Below, in pieces: positions 1-14,496 of a stretch of DNA of 64,000 bases. Position numbers and translations under genes: made by a program. Numbering within the stretch: the stretch's first letter is position 1; every line of letters begins with the position of its first letter. The notes beneath the pieces were generated by a model. That model was given only the letters and a program-made list of their open reading frames with translations. It was not told the origin of the DNA and did no database searches. The stretch comes from Dirofilaria immitis (lineage: Eukaryota; Nematoda; Chromadorea; Rhabditida; Onchocercidae), in NCBI GenBank assembly GCA_024305405.1, contig JAKNDB010000088.1, forward strand, positions 3,552,001 through 3,616,000, in the 5' to 3' direction.

Positions 1-3000
1 AGCGCAGTAGCTAGCAATTTTGATAATCAGAAAAGCTGCTGCACGATATTTCTGATTGATTATGGTCAGACAATGTATTGTGATGTTCATCATCTCTTCG
101 ATCTTTCTGATCAGGTAAGAATATCAATTTTAAAACACACAATACCAATTTTAAAAACAATACCAAGTAAGCCTATATTTCCAGAAGTTGCAAAGCACTG
201 CAAGAAATGCGCAAAAGATATTTTTTAATTAATATTATTTTAGCCTCCGGCAATTTTGCATACATTTTCTGCAGCATTTAAGTGCACTGTAAACCAAAAG
301 AATACAAATGAATATCGAATTCATGCTGCAAAGGTATCATTTTCTTTTCGCTAACACTAATTATTTTTTTGGATGTGCATAAGTGATTTATTTTCTGAAT
401 TTCTTCATTTGCGATTAATCTAAAGTGTAATGATATTATTACACAGAATATTAAAGTTGCGTTGAAAATTTTAGTTTAGAATATCAAATCTACAATAGAT
501 ATTAGATGATTAAGCAAGAAATGTTAGATTAGTTTAAGAAATCTTAGAGATGACGTAAGTGAATAGGGGACGATTATGGAGTTAGAATCAAAGGGAAGAT
601 TGTCGTCTCTTGCGATTTAATGTTTAGCTTAACAAGAGCCGTATAAAATTACTTTCTACTTACTTGAAGTTGCAGAAGCGTTCCATGCTTTATAGGAATG
701 CGATAAAAATAACTTGAATATGCGATTCATACTAAAAGATAATTTAATGCTCGCTGCTACATGATATTCCTTTTTCAAGCCTTAGTATACATACATATCA
801 CTATTTCTGGGCTTTCCGTTTTCAACATAAGGCTCTTAGAAGAGGTGGGTCATGAGAAATCGTACATTTGAAAAACTAGTAAGAAGAGTTTAGAATTGGA
901 AGCATATCGACAAGAAGAATAATAATACCATTTAGTAATTTAGTATCAATGGTTTATTTGATGATATTACTTATTATAGCTAGCAGTGGATGAGCGATAC
1001 ATTATCCAAATAATTGGCAAGGAAGACGAGACGAGTTATATTGCAACTATTAACATGAATACTCAGGCTGATTTTCAATATCCAAGAGCTTCAAACTTAT
1101 CAAATGCCATGCCAGTTGATAATTCACAATTTCTAATGTTGGATTATAACAATGAGTTGAATCGAAATAACGAAATCTGGGATAATAATAATAACAATTA
1201 TGGTAATATTAAGACCAACGATAATGAAAATAATTCGAAGAAGATAAAAGGAATTCGTACGCAACTTTATTACAATCAGTTGGTTCTTCTTTCTCTTTTC
1301 AAATTTTAGTTAAATTTTCAAATTTTTTGGACAAACAGTGGAGACAAATGTTTTTGGTACTTGCATAAAATTAATAATTATGTCGGAGATATTTGCATAA
1401 TATGTATCTGAATATCATGAGAATCTTAGTAAAAATCAGTTGCAGTTTTAAGGAAAATTAGCATAATTTCGTGTTTATACAATCATACCTGGATGCAGTA
1501 AGCGCAGGGAAATGCATGTGGTATATTGAAATGTTTAAAACATGAATCGTTTTTAGGGATATCGAAAATAGTCTAAAAGCATTGGATATGAAATTTAGTG
1601 TAAAATTAACACAAATATCCAATCGTATCGATGAATTATTCAACATCCTCTGTAATCCACAGGTAAGCTAATTGGATATATCCATTCGATTTGTTTCGTA
1701 AAATGACATAAAATGAAATGAATCAACTCCGGTCGAAATATCAAAAGCGTTTATAAAAAAGTACGAACCGAATTGGCAGTCGTAACAAAACTTAACTTTT
1801 TTTACAATGTTATATCTGTTAGTTAGAAGGCTTTTGTCTTACCGTGGAATCATTTAATGTAATTTCCTATGATTCTTTTTATATATTTTCATAGTGAAAT
1901 ATATTTATCAAAAATAGCATTAATTTCAGCTAGCCGATGGTACTTCGAAATTGCTACCATTGCTGCATGCATATCAATGCGGTAATGCGCAAGGAACATT
2001 ACGGAACGCAGCACAAAATCAAGTATCATCATTTCTTACCGGTGATGGAAAAATGTAATTACTTATGGTACTTATTGCCAATCATCATTACTTGGACAGA
2101 CAGCTTTGTCAAGGTACCATCGAACAGTTTATTGAACAGATCATTCAAAATATAACTTTATTGCGGTTTAAATTTGTTCTTACTATCATTAATAATACAT
2201 GATTGAAGTAGAGAATGCATTAAAAAATTTACTCCCTACAATGCTTCTTCTAAAAATATAATTTGGGTTATTTTAAATTTTGCTATTCTTGACATCTAAG
2301 GAAAACTAGATGTCAAACAGTTACCTATCCTCAACAGTGTATTGAACAACACCAACCAAATACGACGTTACCAAACTGGTGTAGCTATTTCCGTGGCACT
2401 GAAAATCACAGGTGTATATTCTCAAATCATTCACCTCAATCTCATTATCAACCTCACATCTATACAAATTATATGAATCAGGAAGGTTTATTCTTTTATA
2501 TATATATATTTTTTTTCAAAAATATTGAATAGACCGATAACGTTGCATGAATCATATTTAGTTTTGAATCAATATTAGCCGAATGATTTAATTTCATACG
2601 CTAAAATGATAAGCTGAGTTGATTCTGATAAATTACTCTGTAAATAAATTGCACTTAATGTAACCATAATGATTGAAGAAAATATAATAACAATAACTAA
2701 AAGTTTAATAGCTGATAGATTAAATGAATTAAACAGACTTAGCAATCCTTTCTCGGCAATAGATATATGATCGATATGGTTAATCGAACAATAGTATTTA
2801 TTGCGAGGCCATAGCAAATGATTTAATTATAAAATATTCACAAGTTATTTGTCTTATTTTTATACTTATTTTAACCTCTTATTTCTGCAGTTCAACAATA
2901 TAAAAGTATCGATAATGCTCAAAAATATCATCAACAGCCACGGCAAGTACGACTACCAGGATGTGCAATATGTTTACAGCAACGTGATATTGAGAATCAG

Positions 3001-6000
3001 ACTTCAAAATCGTGCTGCTTTTGTGGTGCTTATATGAATACAAGACAACGCTGTTTTACCAGTTCATATTACTTTCCAAATTCAGCAACATCACGCGTGA
3101 ACGCCATATATTTGCAACCTTTACTTATACAACACCTGCAGATAATTTTTTCATTCCCCGACAACTTCCATTAATTCTTCATCCACGATCCAATCATCAT
3201 GTATGGTAATCTTTTGGTTTTCATCCAAGATTATCAAAATTGAATACGTTATTCATAAAGCCATTCAGGAATCACTTAAATGAAGCATTGCCATGATTTA
3301 TTCATTTATTGAATTATTCTGATAATCTTTCACTTTTTCGAGTTTTCCTGACATATAATTCACCATCTTTAATCATCTAAGAATCATTTCTCCCCTTTAA
3401 TTTAAATTCTGGAAGTTTTGTTGAAACTTTTTCAAAAATAAATGTTTCAACAACTGAAAGATAATAGTTATGCAGAATTCCAACACTCCTTCGAATGCGG
3501 AAAGTCAATTATCATCACGGTCCTCCTCTCCCATTGCTGGCAAGTACATAAATCAAGAATTAGAAGAAAATAAGAAATCGTATGATAAGAAAGCGATTGG
3601 AGTCAAGAAAAAACAGATAATTATTGAGGATAAGTTTGTGAGTAGTGGTCATGTTAAACGATGCAACAAGAGGATGAAACAAACTGAAGAATCTAAAACT
3701 GCGAATAATTTCCAAGGTAAATCGAAAGAGAAATAATTGCAATAACTACAATAGCAAATAATTCCGTAGTAGGATATTCATTGCATTTCATGGTTTTTGA
3801 ACTAATCTTTGTTCTTGATGTAATCATTTTTAATTTGATTTTAAGTTCAATATTCATGAATTTCTAAAGGAAATATCACTTTACAAATGCTACAGTCATA
3901 ATACGTTATAATTTTATATGACAACAATTAGTGCAGATAATTATTAGGATCTTTCATGAAATGCGGTACCAATAGAATGCTCAAAATAAGCCATAGATTA
4001 ATCGATCTCACAAAATTCAATATTCTACAAGTATTTCACTTTTGTAGGATAAGATTTATAAATGGCAGCAATGGATTCTACAAAAATTTACTTTCTTCCT
4101 TATTCAGACTTCGAATCTTGGAAGAAAAATAATGCGCAAAGCCAGTTATTGCTGCCATCTTTCGAGAAATCCAGTAAATCTGATGAAACTATGTCTTCTT
4201 CGGTTGTTCCTCACCACTATCACATTGATTTTCTCATTTATTTTAAATGATGATACAACTTGATATGTGAGGCATCTAAGAGATCGATCTAAAACCTGCG
4301 CTTTTGATCTATCATGATATTTCAGAGTTATTTAGCCAAGTCGTGTAGGAGCAATATGTCTTACCGTTTATTTGAAACTTTTGACAATTTTTTGCACTTT
4401 TCATTGTTATTATGTTCTTTCAACTTGGATATCAGAGAAATAATCAGTTCTACAAATAACTGACATATATGAAATGGAAATTATTTCAGAAAAACAAACG
4501 TGAGGAGATAACAAATCAGAAGAGAAATGCAACGTTTATTCCAACTTTAAATCAAGGTAAGTACAACTGTTTTGCTTCTTTTTTGAAATCAATCCATTCA
4601 TTTTCAAATTCATTTATTATCATGCATTCAAATTAAATTCTTCTTCTAATTTTCACAATGATTGATAATGAATGATTAGGCATTCCTAGATTTGAACGAT
4701 TATTCAATACAAAATTAAGTTAACATCATAATATACATAATATATTATTTCAGAAAAGAAAGACACTCCCACTTCATGTATGAATGTTATCACTCAAATA
4801 GGAAAAGATTCTAAAAGTACTGCATTTGATAAGATTTCTAAAGCAGCACAAGATCAGGTGAATTGTTGATGTTAATGTTTCATAAATCTTGATTTTTGCA
4901 AATTCAAATTTACTTCTACTAACATATTTCTTCCAGAACTTCCTATATCCAAAATCCTGCTGGATTTGTGGAAAAGTTGGTCATCTAACGAGATATTGCC
5001 AATCGACACCGCCAGCTGTTTGGCTTTTAGCTCAGGAAATGAAGAAGGCACAGGTGTCTTATAATCTTCTTTGTTTTTATTCCAAAAATTTGGGGATTCT
5101 AAATTTTTATTGAATATTGACAATTTCCTATTCGTTTTAGTTTAAGCATTCTATGGGAATATCGTTTTATGAATTTGCTGCCAGTTGAAAATATTCCAGA
5201 AGACTCCATCACTTTTTTTATCACTTATCACATTATCCAAAATCAAAAACAAACAGCATAAATGAATGATAAGAAATCCTCAGGAAGTCTAAGCGTAGTG
5301 TGCGGTCGTACGTTTGCGTACTTGCGCTATTTTGAAAATCGCATTTACACCATTTTGAAAGCGTAATATTCTAAACGATTAGACAATGCTTATTGTTCAG
5401 CCATTCAGTTATTCATTTTAAACGAAAATATTAAAAATTATGAAGCATTACACTTATAAGCAAAGTAGAAGATTCATTCACACGTTTAGTAGTTATTAAT
5501 AAGCATCTCAGTTGGATCGATGATTCTCGTTCTTGTAGCAAAAGAAAGGAGTTGAGAAGCCACGTGATGAGAAAGGCAGGGTACTGTATACGAGCGATGA
5601 ATCGTCTGACGATGAGTGGAATTGTGATAGTGACTCTGATGAAGACGTCAAACGAGTGGTTAGATTTGAAAAGTGCTTTGCAATTGATCAATTTTAGTAA
5701 TCGTATGAATTTTTCATGCTCCAACATTTACGGTTTAATAAGATAGCGAAGTTTTCATGTATAAAAGAAAATTTGATTTCATATTTTTGAACTATAGAAT
5801 TTATGGTGAAATTCGATAAGTTCTAACGTTTGCTAACAAATTTTCATTACTCTATCAAAAACAAAATAAATGGAGATATAATATTTTTTTATTTTATTAG
5901 CCATATAATATGCATTGTTGTAATATGGAAATGCTTTTGATCTAGCAAAATAAGAAGTATAGCTGAAGCAAAATATCCATAGCAAAGGTCAAACTATCAG

Positions 6001-7600
6001 CGAGCAAAGCCAACAATTTTGGTATAAGCCAAGTTCCACGAATTTCCGTTTTCAAATTTAGACAAAAAACAACTCAAGTTTGGATTATGATATTAAATTG
6101 ATATCGGACGATGATGAAAATGACGAGTTTACAATCACATTAAAATATAAGGTATTTTAAAGATTAGCTGCTCTGAAGCATAATATACTAAAGTTATATT
6201 TTTGTTAAATCGAAAAAATCTTAAGATTTTGAATTTGAGCGAATAGTTTCTAATATTTTAATTAGTATTTTTATATAGCTGCTAGGCAAATTAATGAAAT
6301 GAAATAATCTTCAGGCTTATTTTGCTCATATAAATATGGAATTTGGACAAAAATATGCAGTTGCACGATCAGACGATGATATATCATGTTCATTATGGCC
6401 ACTATTCTTTGTACAAATACAGTCAAATGAGTGTCAACGAATATTGGAGACACATTTAGATTCACTGGTTGCTAATACTCCTCTTCCTAATAAAGAAATG
6501 GTAATGGTAGCTTCTTACTTTAATCGTAAATAAATTTGGCATATCTGATAATGTGGCAAATTTGTATTACTCTGTAGGAAGCATGAGGAGAAATGAAAAG
6601 AATTAGAAGTTTTTCCAATTACTTATTTTGAGTGATTCTTTTCGTGACTTAATATCGGAGAAATTTTTAAATTTATTATTTTAACATTTTGATAATTAAC
6701 TTATCGGTATTTAATATGATTGAAACGTAAATAAAAAGTGATTATTTGTATGATAGTAATTGAGAGCGTTAAAGCATTCGCGATCTAATCTATTCATTGT
6801 GAATTAATCAAATCTTTTTCTTTTTGTACTTATTAATTTTCCATACAGGTCGTCGGCGCATTGTGTGTCGCATATTGTGAACGTTTCAATGCCAAGTTTC
6901 GTGCGATAATAACAGCTATATGTTCAGATGTTGTTGAAGTATTTTACGTTGATTACGGTAATTACGAATGGGTTGAACATAATACGTTATGGTCAATTGC
7001 TGACCAGGTAACATTATTCTTTCTTCTACCAATATTTTTCACCGATGTATTCAAATTAAATTTAAATTATTGAGAATTTGAATTCATAGTTAAAGCAGCA
7101 GAGATTAATCATATATGCAATAAGGAGCTTTGAAAGGTCCTTATTGAGTGAGATAATTGGAAAGAAAAAAATAAGAATAGATGCCGTAAAACGACGAAAT
7201 ACGCCAGATAGGAATTGAAGTCGATATTTTATCTAAAACTCATGGTTCTGCATTATTTACAAGAGGTAATACTCAGGCACTTGTGAACAAATTATAAAAG
7301 AATAATTTTATAACATTATTAAGTTTGCATTGCCGATAAATATTTAAAACAAAAAAGACTGATTCGAAAATTTCTCAATTTTAGGATAAAACAACAATAA
7401 TTCAGCCAGGGATGGCTATTCCATGTATTCTAAATGCTTACGATCAAGAGAAAATAACTTCGCGTTTGCCAAAGAGCGATATTGTTAAAATGAAATTAGC
7501 GGTCAGTTGCAGCCGATGGGGTTTCTATCTCAATTTCCGGAAGCAACGTCCTGATGGCATATGCGTTGTAGAACTGGACGAGGGAGCAAGAATGGAGTGA
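1..7600 (+). CDS. Tudor-domain protein with CCHC zinc knuckle (5' partial)
   Basis: The 5' end lies outside the window; about 870 residues are visible. Exons: 1-114, 244-333, 980-1278, 1557-1662, 1930-2113, 2338-2411, 2891-3200, 3476-3716, 4069-4202, 4490-4556, 4754-4857, 4937-5053, 5539-5658, 6062-6151, 6315-6500, 6849-7007, 7385-7600; all phases agree. A first Tudor core ([13 protein letters not shown]) is at the window start. A Cys-rich stretch (CAIC...CCFCG) lies in the 2891 exon. A zinc knuckle, [14 protein letters not shown], is at about residue 583. An acidic Ser/Asp linker follows, then a second Tudor core ([11 protein letters not shown]) near residue 780 with its extended flank. Tudor proteins of this type bind methylated arginines of Argonaute-type partners in germ granules; that role is inferred from the family, and the exact orthologue is not identified. 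Two exons need one extra base: the A run at 2049-2053 and the T run at 3054-3057. Confidence 0.85.
2289..2316. repeat. Short perfect inverted repeat in an intron
   Basis: Ten-base arms (TTGACATCTA and its complement) separated by 8 bases, about 20 bases before the acceptor of the exon starting at 2338 in the Tudor gene. It could form a hairpin in the pre-mRNA next to the splice site; no function is shown. Confidence 0.5.
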
Positions 7601-9924
7601 AATTTTCTAATTTTATGAAAGATTTTTTGTGATCCAACAAACGGTTTCCATTCCGTGATTGATAATCCTGCTTTTAAAAGTCTTGTGAACTCATCAATTT
7701 CCACCATGAAAATCACTTTTTTTAATAATTTTCATTTGTTCAATATTTTTGTTCTGCTAATTTAGTTTCATTTCCAGCAAAGTTTTATGCATTTACTTTT
7801 CTACATTTTCTTATAGTTGAACAAATATGAATTGTTAAAAAAATTGTAATTTCATTTTTTTACCTTTTAATTTTTGCCATTTTATAGAGTTTCAGAAAAA
7901 TATTAAATATAATCCATTTCAGATATTAAATATTCCATTTCAGATAATATATCAAATTTTTTAACGTTTATGCTCGATTTCATAATATTCTTATGAATAC
8001 AGTCTTTATTCTGGAATAAGCTTTAAAAGAAAGGACGTCATATTTACCTTTTCAAATAAACCAATTTCTATTTCTTATTAATTTTATTATTGAGGATTTC
8101 AAAATTTGCTTCTTATATTTTTGGAAGTGTAATTACTTATAACTGATTTCTTTTGAAGAAATAATATAAATTTTGGATTAAAAAAAAAAACAAAAATAAA
8201 ATGTTAGTTAGAATCTTCAATTTTTTGCTGTAGTTAGATGAACTTAATACATTGTTTCATTTTGCATTCGTTTTCTTATTTAAAAAAATTCAGGTTATTT
8301 TAAATAAATGATGCTCAAATTTCATGTATTTTGTTTGTATTGAACCAACGTTAATAATTTTTTCCCAATTAATTGATTTTGAATATTTTTTTGCTTATAA
8401 TTTTTTCTTATAATTTTCTGTATATAATTTGTTTTTTTACTTCAATTTCATTATATGCAGTTTGCATTTCGTTTAAAACTCCATCGCTTGTTTATCGAAA
8501 ATCTTTTGAGATTGAATTTTAATAAGTTGGCAAAATTCTTACAGTTTCATCTACAATACCAAATTTTCGAATATTATTTTCTCGAGTTCCAAGCTGATGG
8601 ATCTTGTTGATTATGGAAAACCTTATATTTTAAAACTAATAGAATTAGGCAATTTTTATGACGTGATATTTATAGCTAAATGTGATTTCTGAATCTTTCA
8701 TGATAGCAATTCAAGATATTTGTTTACTCTAAAGTGAACATTATTGTTGCTTAGATGATCGAAATTGAAAATTTGTGACAATATATAGTAATTTTATTTA
8801 TTATTTATTGTTCCAACACAAATCAAGTGAAAGGACTAGAATATCCTTATACATGTACTTTAATTCTAACGTATCACTATTCCTTTATATTTAATTTTAT
8901 GATATAAACTTTATCTGCAACAATGCATATGTTTCCAAAATGTATTAAATTTTCACTTCATTTATTATTATTATTGGACAGGTCTGAAAATTTACATAAA
9001 TGAAACTATATCACGCATTATTCATGTGTAAAATTTAAAAGGTCAGAAGGCGTTGAAAAATTTTTCAAGAAAAAACTTTTTCTTTCAAAACTAAAATTAG
9101 GATTAAAAGAGATTTTTTTGCTTCCTTATAATGTATTTCAAAAAAAGAAAATGACTATCAAGCCAAAAAATGGAATCATAGAGTTCCTTCCCATAAATAG
9201 TCTTCATTATGAATCAATCGTTCCTATTCACCCACTTCTAAATTACTCTATCAGAATTCGCTGATCCCAATATAAAGTAGAGTGAAAAACAATTTAGATT
9301 AAATTCAAATGAGTAAGATAAATAAGACGTATGAAAAAATAACTGAAATAATTAAGCTTACTTTAGTTTGTTTCTGTGCAATAAAAGATTTCGTAATAGA
9401 CTACAAAAAACGAAAAATCAAAAATTACTTGACTAACAGGTATGGTACCATTTACGAGGGACCAAATTTCAGCGTTTTTTTGAACTAATATTAGTGTTAC
9501 TATGTGATCATCCTCTAAGGCCTGTCATATAGAAGATGTAATTAACCATCTACTCTGTCTAAATCTGGAATATTTAGAATACTTAGAAAAGAAAAGATCC
9601 ATTGTTCTAATGATAAAGAAATTGGCATTTCAAAATATTGAGTAAGTACCTGGAAATACAAATTTCATAGGTTAGATTATTGTAAAAGCTGTAATGAACA
9701 ATATATACAATATATATGCTTAATTAATCCATACAGATAATTGTGGTATCACTTACGATACTGTAGACAGAACAGGCGGCATTGTTTAATATTTAAACAT
9801 TTAATGCAAACAAGAAAAACTATTGAAAAATATTTGCGATGTTTAAAACAAAGTCCTGGGCACCACTGAGTATCACTATAATAAATATTACTGGAGAAAC
9901 GTGATAATAATAGTAATACCATTA
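7601..9924. other. Convergent intergenic region
   Basis: Sequence between the stop codons of the converging Tudor (+) and bZIP (-) genes. It is strongly AT-rich with long A and T runs and must hold both 3' untranslated regions. I see no open frame with coding character, no tRNA and no repeat family in it. Confidence 0.7.
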
Positions 9925-12900
9925 TTACTGGCTAGTTACACTTGTCGACGTTGAAGAGGACGAAGAAAATAAAGACGCTACAACGGAAGGTTGTTGTTGT
10001 GATAGTGATGAGGTTACAGATGATATCGCTGGAAGGAATTGCTGCTGTTGTTGCGACTGTTGTTGTCCAAGGTGAGGAGTACGTAAAACAGTTGTTGGAG
10101 TTGAGATTATTGTCGGTGGAGCGGGTAAAATAGTAGGAGAAAGGACTAATACTCGAAGTCGATCCACTTCTGCTCGTAGATGTTCCACTTCCAGCCGTAA
10201 GCGAATATTTTCTTGTTCAAGCATTGCTGCCCGAAGTGTCATTTCATCTTCCTGGACGAATTATAGTAATTAGTCATGGTCACTTGTTTATACATGAAAT
10301 ACTTGGAATCGGAAGTATTAATAAAATAATGAAAATGAAAAATGTTAAAAATCCAAAAGTCACGCAAAATTGATGTCAGCTTTTTAGTCGGCTAGCACAC
10401 TTATACCTATTATTAGGATCTTCTATTCCAAGCACTTTTTCATTATTTTTATGAAAACAATTTGGCCTTATGTCTGTTTCGAATTTCCAGCCGATTTCAA
10501 AATTCCCATAAAGTTACGAAGAAACAAAATGGAAATTAATAATAAAATTTATCTGTCAAAACAATGAAGTTATTTCATCTGGAAATTCTAAATTTTGCAA
10601 AGACAAAACTTCCATCAAAACGACCTTTGTCGCCTAGAATCACGACTTCTTTTGGCAGCATCATTGTTTTTCCTACGTCGTTCCCAATATGCTTCATCTT
10701 TAACTAATTCTTTTTTCTTCCGGATTGTTTCATTGCGGACGATTACCCTACGTTGTGTAGGTATTACATCGATATCAGATGTTGATGATGTGACCTGAAG
10801 TGCAAATTTTCGTCATTTCAGTTTCAATTGAATTTGCATAATAAGAATAAATCCCAAGATTAATTAAATAAAAATAAGATCTAAATTTCTTCAAAACAAT
10901 CTCTGGTTCACTTTTTATCAGAAGTCATCATTGGTTGCGTCGCACGCCTATTAAATGATGATTTTTCATAAATTTTCCCTAACATAAAAGCAGATAGATA
11001 TTCTCTGATAATTTGTAAAATTAGTTTGAAACTTCTTCCATTTTCCAGCATTTTCCTTTTAGAATTTTATAATTGAAAGTAGAATAAATGAGATTGGGCA
11101 AAAAAAGAAAAGAAGAAGAGAAAGAACAAAAATTAACCTTGTCAAATTAGATCTTCAATTTTATTACGAATTTTCTGTGGGACTTTTGAATTAAAGAAAT
11201 CTCTGCTTATATATTGTTTTTAATGATATGAATTACGAGCAATGGTAACACCAATGTCTTTAAGTGGGAATTGAACATGGAACCATTGTTCATTCGTATA
11301 TTTAAGGATAGATTAGGAAGAATCAATTTCAGGAAGGTGGTAGATGAGAGGGATTGACCTACTGACACCAATATGCATAATTTGATTTCGGAACTCATGC
11401 AGTGAGTCCCGAAATCAAGTTTCGAAATTTCAACTTAAATATGGAATCTAAGAACACTATTAAATAAATTCGGCTCAATCTTTTTTATTCTTGATTACTC
11501 TTGTCTTGCTTCCTAATTTTTCTTGGATTAGATCGAAAGTTTTCGAAAACTAGACTTTAAAGTTTCAATTCAAGGTAATCTGTTGAGCTATGTAAATGCG
11601 ATCATTTGCAATAAAATATTATAGTGTAATCAGCAGAATGAAATCGTATAAAATTAAATTGTCCGAATCATACATATGCAATTTTCCGATAGACAAAAAA
11701 AGATGTCTTTTTTCTAGATTAAAAACTAATTCAATCATTAACTGTTACATCTAATCTTGTCAACGTCGGAGGAAATGATTGTAGAAAAATTCTGAAATTC
11801 ATGATTTCTATGAGTGATTACTTGAAAATATTAATAACAGTAATAAATTAATCGCAAAATCGTATGTATGATGGAAAAGGTAAAGAAGGAAAGATTTCGG
11901 ACGATTTAGAATTTTCAAAGTGATTTAATCAATCAGTATAAGAAAGTAGAAATATGTAGAATTTAATGCATGAGAGAGAGATATATATAGAAAAAGAAAT
12001 GACGCAAATAATGCCTTTGAAATTTAAATTCAAACTACGATGAATTTAAAGAAAAACTAAGAAATTGTCCAACCAAATTAAATACTTTTTAAAATAAATT
12101 AAACTTAATTTGATTTAAAAATTTTGAGAACTGTAGAATGTTAGACTTAATTTCAGTTCACGTTTGGTTAGCTTCTTAACATATTGTTTTGCATATTAAC
12201 ATTGTTAAGTTAATTTGAGAAATTAAATAAATTAGGAATACAAAAAAAATAATGCAAACCTGAGTAGAAGGTGATTGCTCATTGATGGCTTTATCGCTTT
12301 TTAAACAACTAAAATCGGTCGTAGGAAGAGGTACAGAAAGGGCGCTAATTGGATCAGTTGGATCATAAATGTGAAATGGTCGCAAGGTAGATACGGTAGC
12401 ACCAGATGATGATTTCCCGGAGGACTGTTTTGAATCTTCTTGAAACAGATTGAGGATATTTGAGGGTACGAATGGATTGACCAATGGACTCATCAAAGAT
12501 GTATGCGATAGATGCGGCATATTACTGTATGTCGATAAATCGTATGGCAGAAAATTCTGGAAGGTATGATAAATATCAATAAAAAACACGACGAATAGGT
12601 TAAATTTTAATTAAGCTTGAAGTAGCAGTATTAAAAAAATTTAAACGATTCGATAAAAGGTGATAAACAAAGTCATTACGATAAATAAAAAGTGATTATT
12701 GAGATAGAGATTATGCCCAACTTTTTACTCCGTTTAAAAAACAATTTTATTGGATGAGCAAAGAATTGGTTCTTTTTCGCATTTTGCTTTTTATATCAGA
12801 TAGGCTTAAGAAAATTCTAAAACGATAAAAAATTATTCAACTAAATTGAGCAAAATCCATTCAAGTATTAATTGTTTCCTTTTCGCTCATATTGTAATTT

Positions 12901-14483
12901 CAATAAATGATGTAAAAAGCAGAATGCTTTTCTAGAAATTAAATTAGCTTCATTAAATTATGAAAGTATGAATTTTGTAATCTCAGCTTACAGAATGATT
13001 ATTTTAACAATATTACAGATCATTGCAGAAGTATTTTAAATATCAGCGACATGAATAAAAAAGGTTCGAGAAGTTTGTTTAAAGGAAACTTGGCGCTTAA
13101 TAAACCAACGAAAGAAAAATAGAAATGAAATTATTAGTAACAAAATAAAGTGATCACAATAAAATCGATTCCATTTAGCACGCTATCTTTATTCAAAAAT
13201 ATTAATTTTCTTTTTAATCAAAAAAAAAACGAAAACAAAAATCAAAACAATCGCTTATGGAATGTTCGGAGATTTTATTTCCTTAAAGTTACAGGAGTGA
13301 AATATTATTGGATTTAATCCAGTAGGAAAGATGGCATCAAATATTATGAAAATGAATCGGTTTCTCCCTTTCTTCAACTCTTTTTCATTAACTTTTCATC
13401 TTACGTCTATTCACTTTCATCCCGTTGTCAACTCACCGCCGAGTTTTAATGAGTTTAAAGGAAATTTCACTGTCAGTCGGTGTCGATGTAATTACTAAGC
13501 GTGATCTGATCTTCCATCATTTTTTTTTGACATTTGCTCATTGCTATATTTTCAATGAAATATAAAAACGATGTGGAGTAATGAAATTTCATAGCACTTA
13601 ATTATTTGAAAACTTCATTCTATTTGTTTCTATCTGAAATCACAAGGATTTTTGCGCATATAATTATCTAAGATTGGTAATTTAAAAAAAAAGTATGAAG
13701 AAAAATGAATTAGAGTTTCTTTTTTTTATTTACTTATTAGCAAAATGAATTTTAATATAAATGTATAAATATCTCAATATAATACTATCGCATTTGCACA
13801 TTTCATTTTAATTTTGAAAGAAATTTCAAAGAAAATTTAATTTTTTTCAAATTTTAACAATTTAAGGCAATACTATTTTTAGCATAACAAATGAGAAAAT
13901 TTTTCGATTGATGACACAACATAATTTAAATAAAAATTAAGCAATATAATTAGTTATCAAATATAACCCAAAATAAATAGTAATTATAAGCTAACAATAA
14001 GTTTCCTATGCAAATTTCCATCTTCGCAATAATTTTTATTTCCGAAAATGAGTCACTTGTTTTTAAATTTTCAAAATTTTAAATTGGTAACATCAAAAAT
14101 AGTAACTAAATACTTCCTATGGATTAGTTTTTTATTAAACATATTATCTGTCTGATATATCCATACCAATTTTGAACGAAATTAGCACATTCAGTTAAAT
14201 GTACAATTACTTTTCATATAGTTATATAGAACTTTATTTGAATAACTGTAGAACGATATTTCAACTTGTCCAAAATTTGCGTTGCAATTAAAAAAAAAAA
14301 TGCTGATTGAATTATGAATGTTTGATTCACATGAATGATATTAATAATTTGAAATTCAGTGAAAAGACTTTGTTATGATTGCGTAGCGGGGAAAGTGAAG
14401 GATATCCTAAATGATAAATATATTCGTGTACACATACATACCTTGATGGGAAAATGCGGCAGCGAGTGAGATAAGGACGTCAT
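9925..14483 (-). CDS. bZIP transcription factor, PAR/CES-2 type
   Basis: Four coding exons on the minus strand: 14483-14442, 12556-12260, 10794-10625 and 10251-9925, giving about 278 residues. Exon 3 ends in a classic PAR-family basic region, with KDEAYWERRRKNND followed by AAKRSRDSRRQ. Exon 4 continues it with EDEMTLRAAMLEQEN and a leucine zipper of Leu/Val heptads. A glutamine/serine-rich tail closes the protein. The N-terminal half is Ser/Pro/Leu-rich and probably an activation region. The family comprises nuclear DNA-binding dimers; C. elegans relatives are CES-2 and ATF-2, and which one this is remains open. The donor after exon 3 leaves phase 2 while exon 4 begins in phase 0. One A added to the run at 10626-10628 repairs this and gives RRQK|EDE, as the family expects. 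A TTCCAG acceptor lies 2 nt before the start codon. Confidence 0.9.
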
Positions 14484-14496
14484 TGCTGGAATCGGT
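14484..14496 (-). promoter_or_regulatory. Probable trans-splice acceptor before the bZIP start codon
   Basis: On the minus strand the start codon is preceded by a pyrimidine-biased GATTCCAG and two bases. No upstream coding exon in phase was found, so a spliced-leader acceptor, common in nematodes, is the likely reading. This is inferred from position only. Confidence 0.5.

Noticed and set aside
1937..2155. Cys/His-rich frame [16 protein letters not shown] that looks like a zinc finger
   Set aside because: Its phase does not connect to the next exon chain (2338, 2891). The frame entering from the 1557-1662 exon, with one A added at 2049-2053, fits all junctions.
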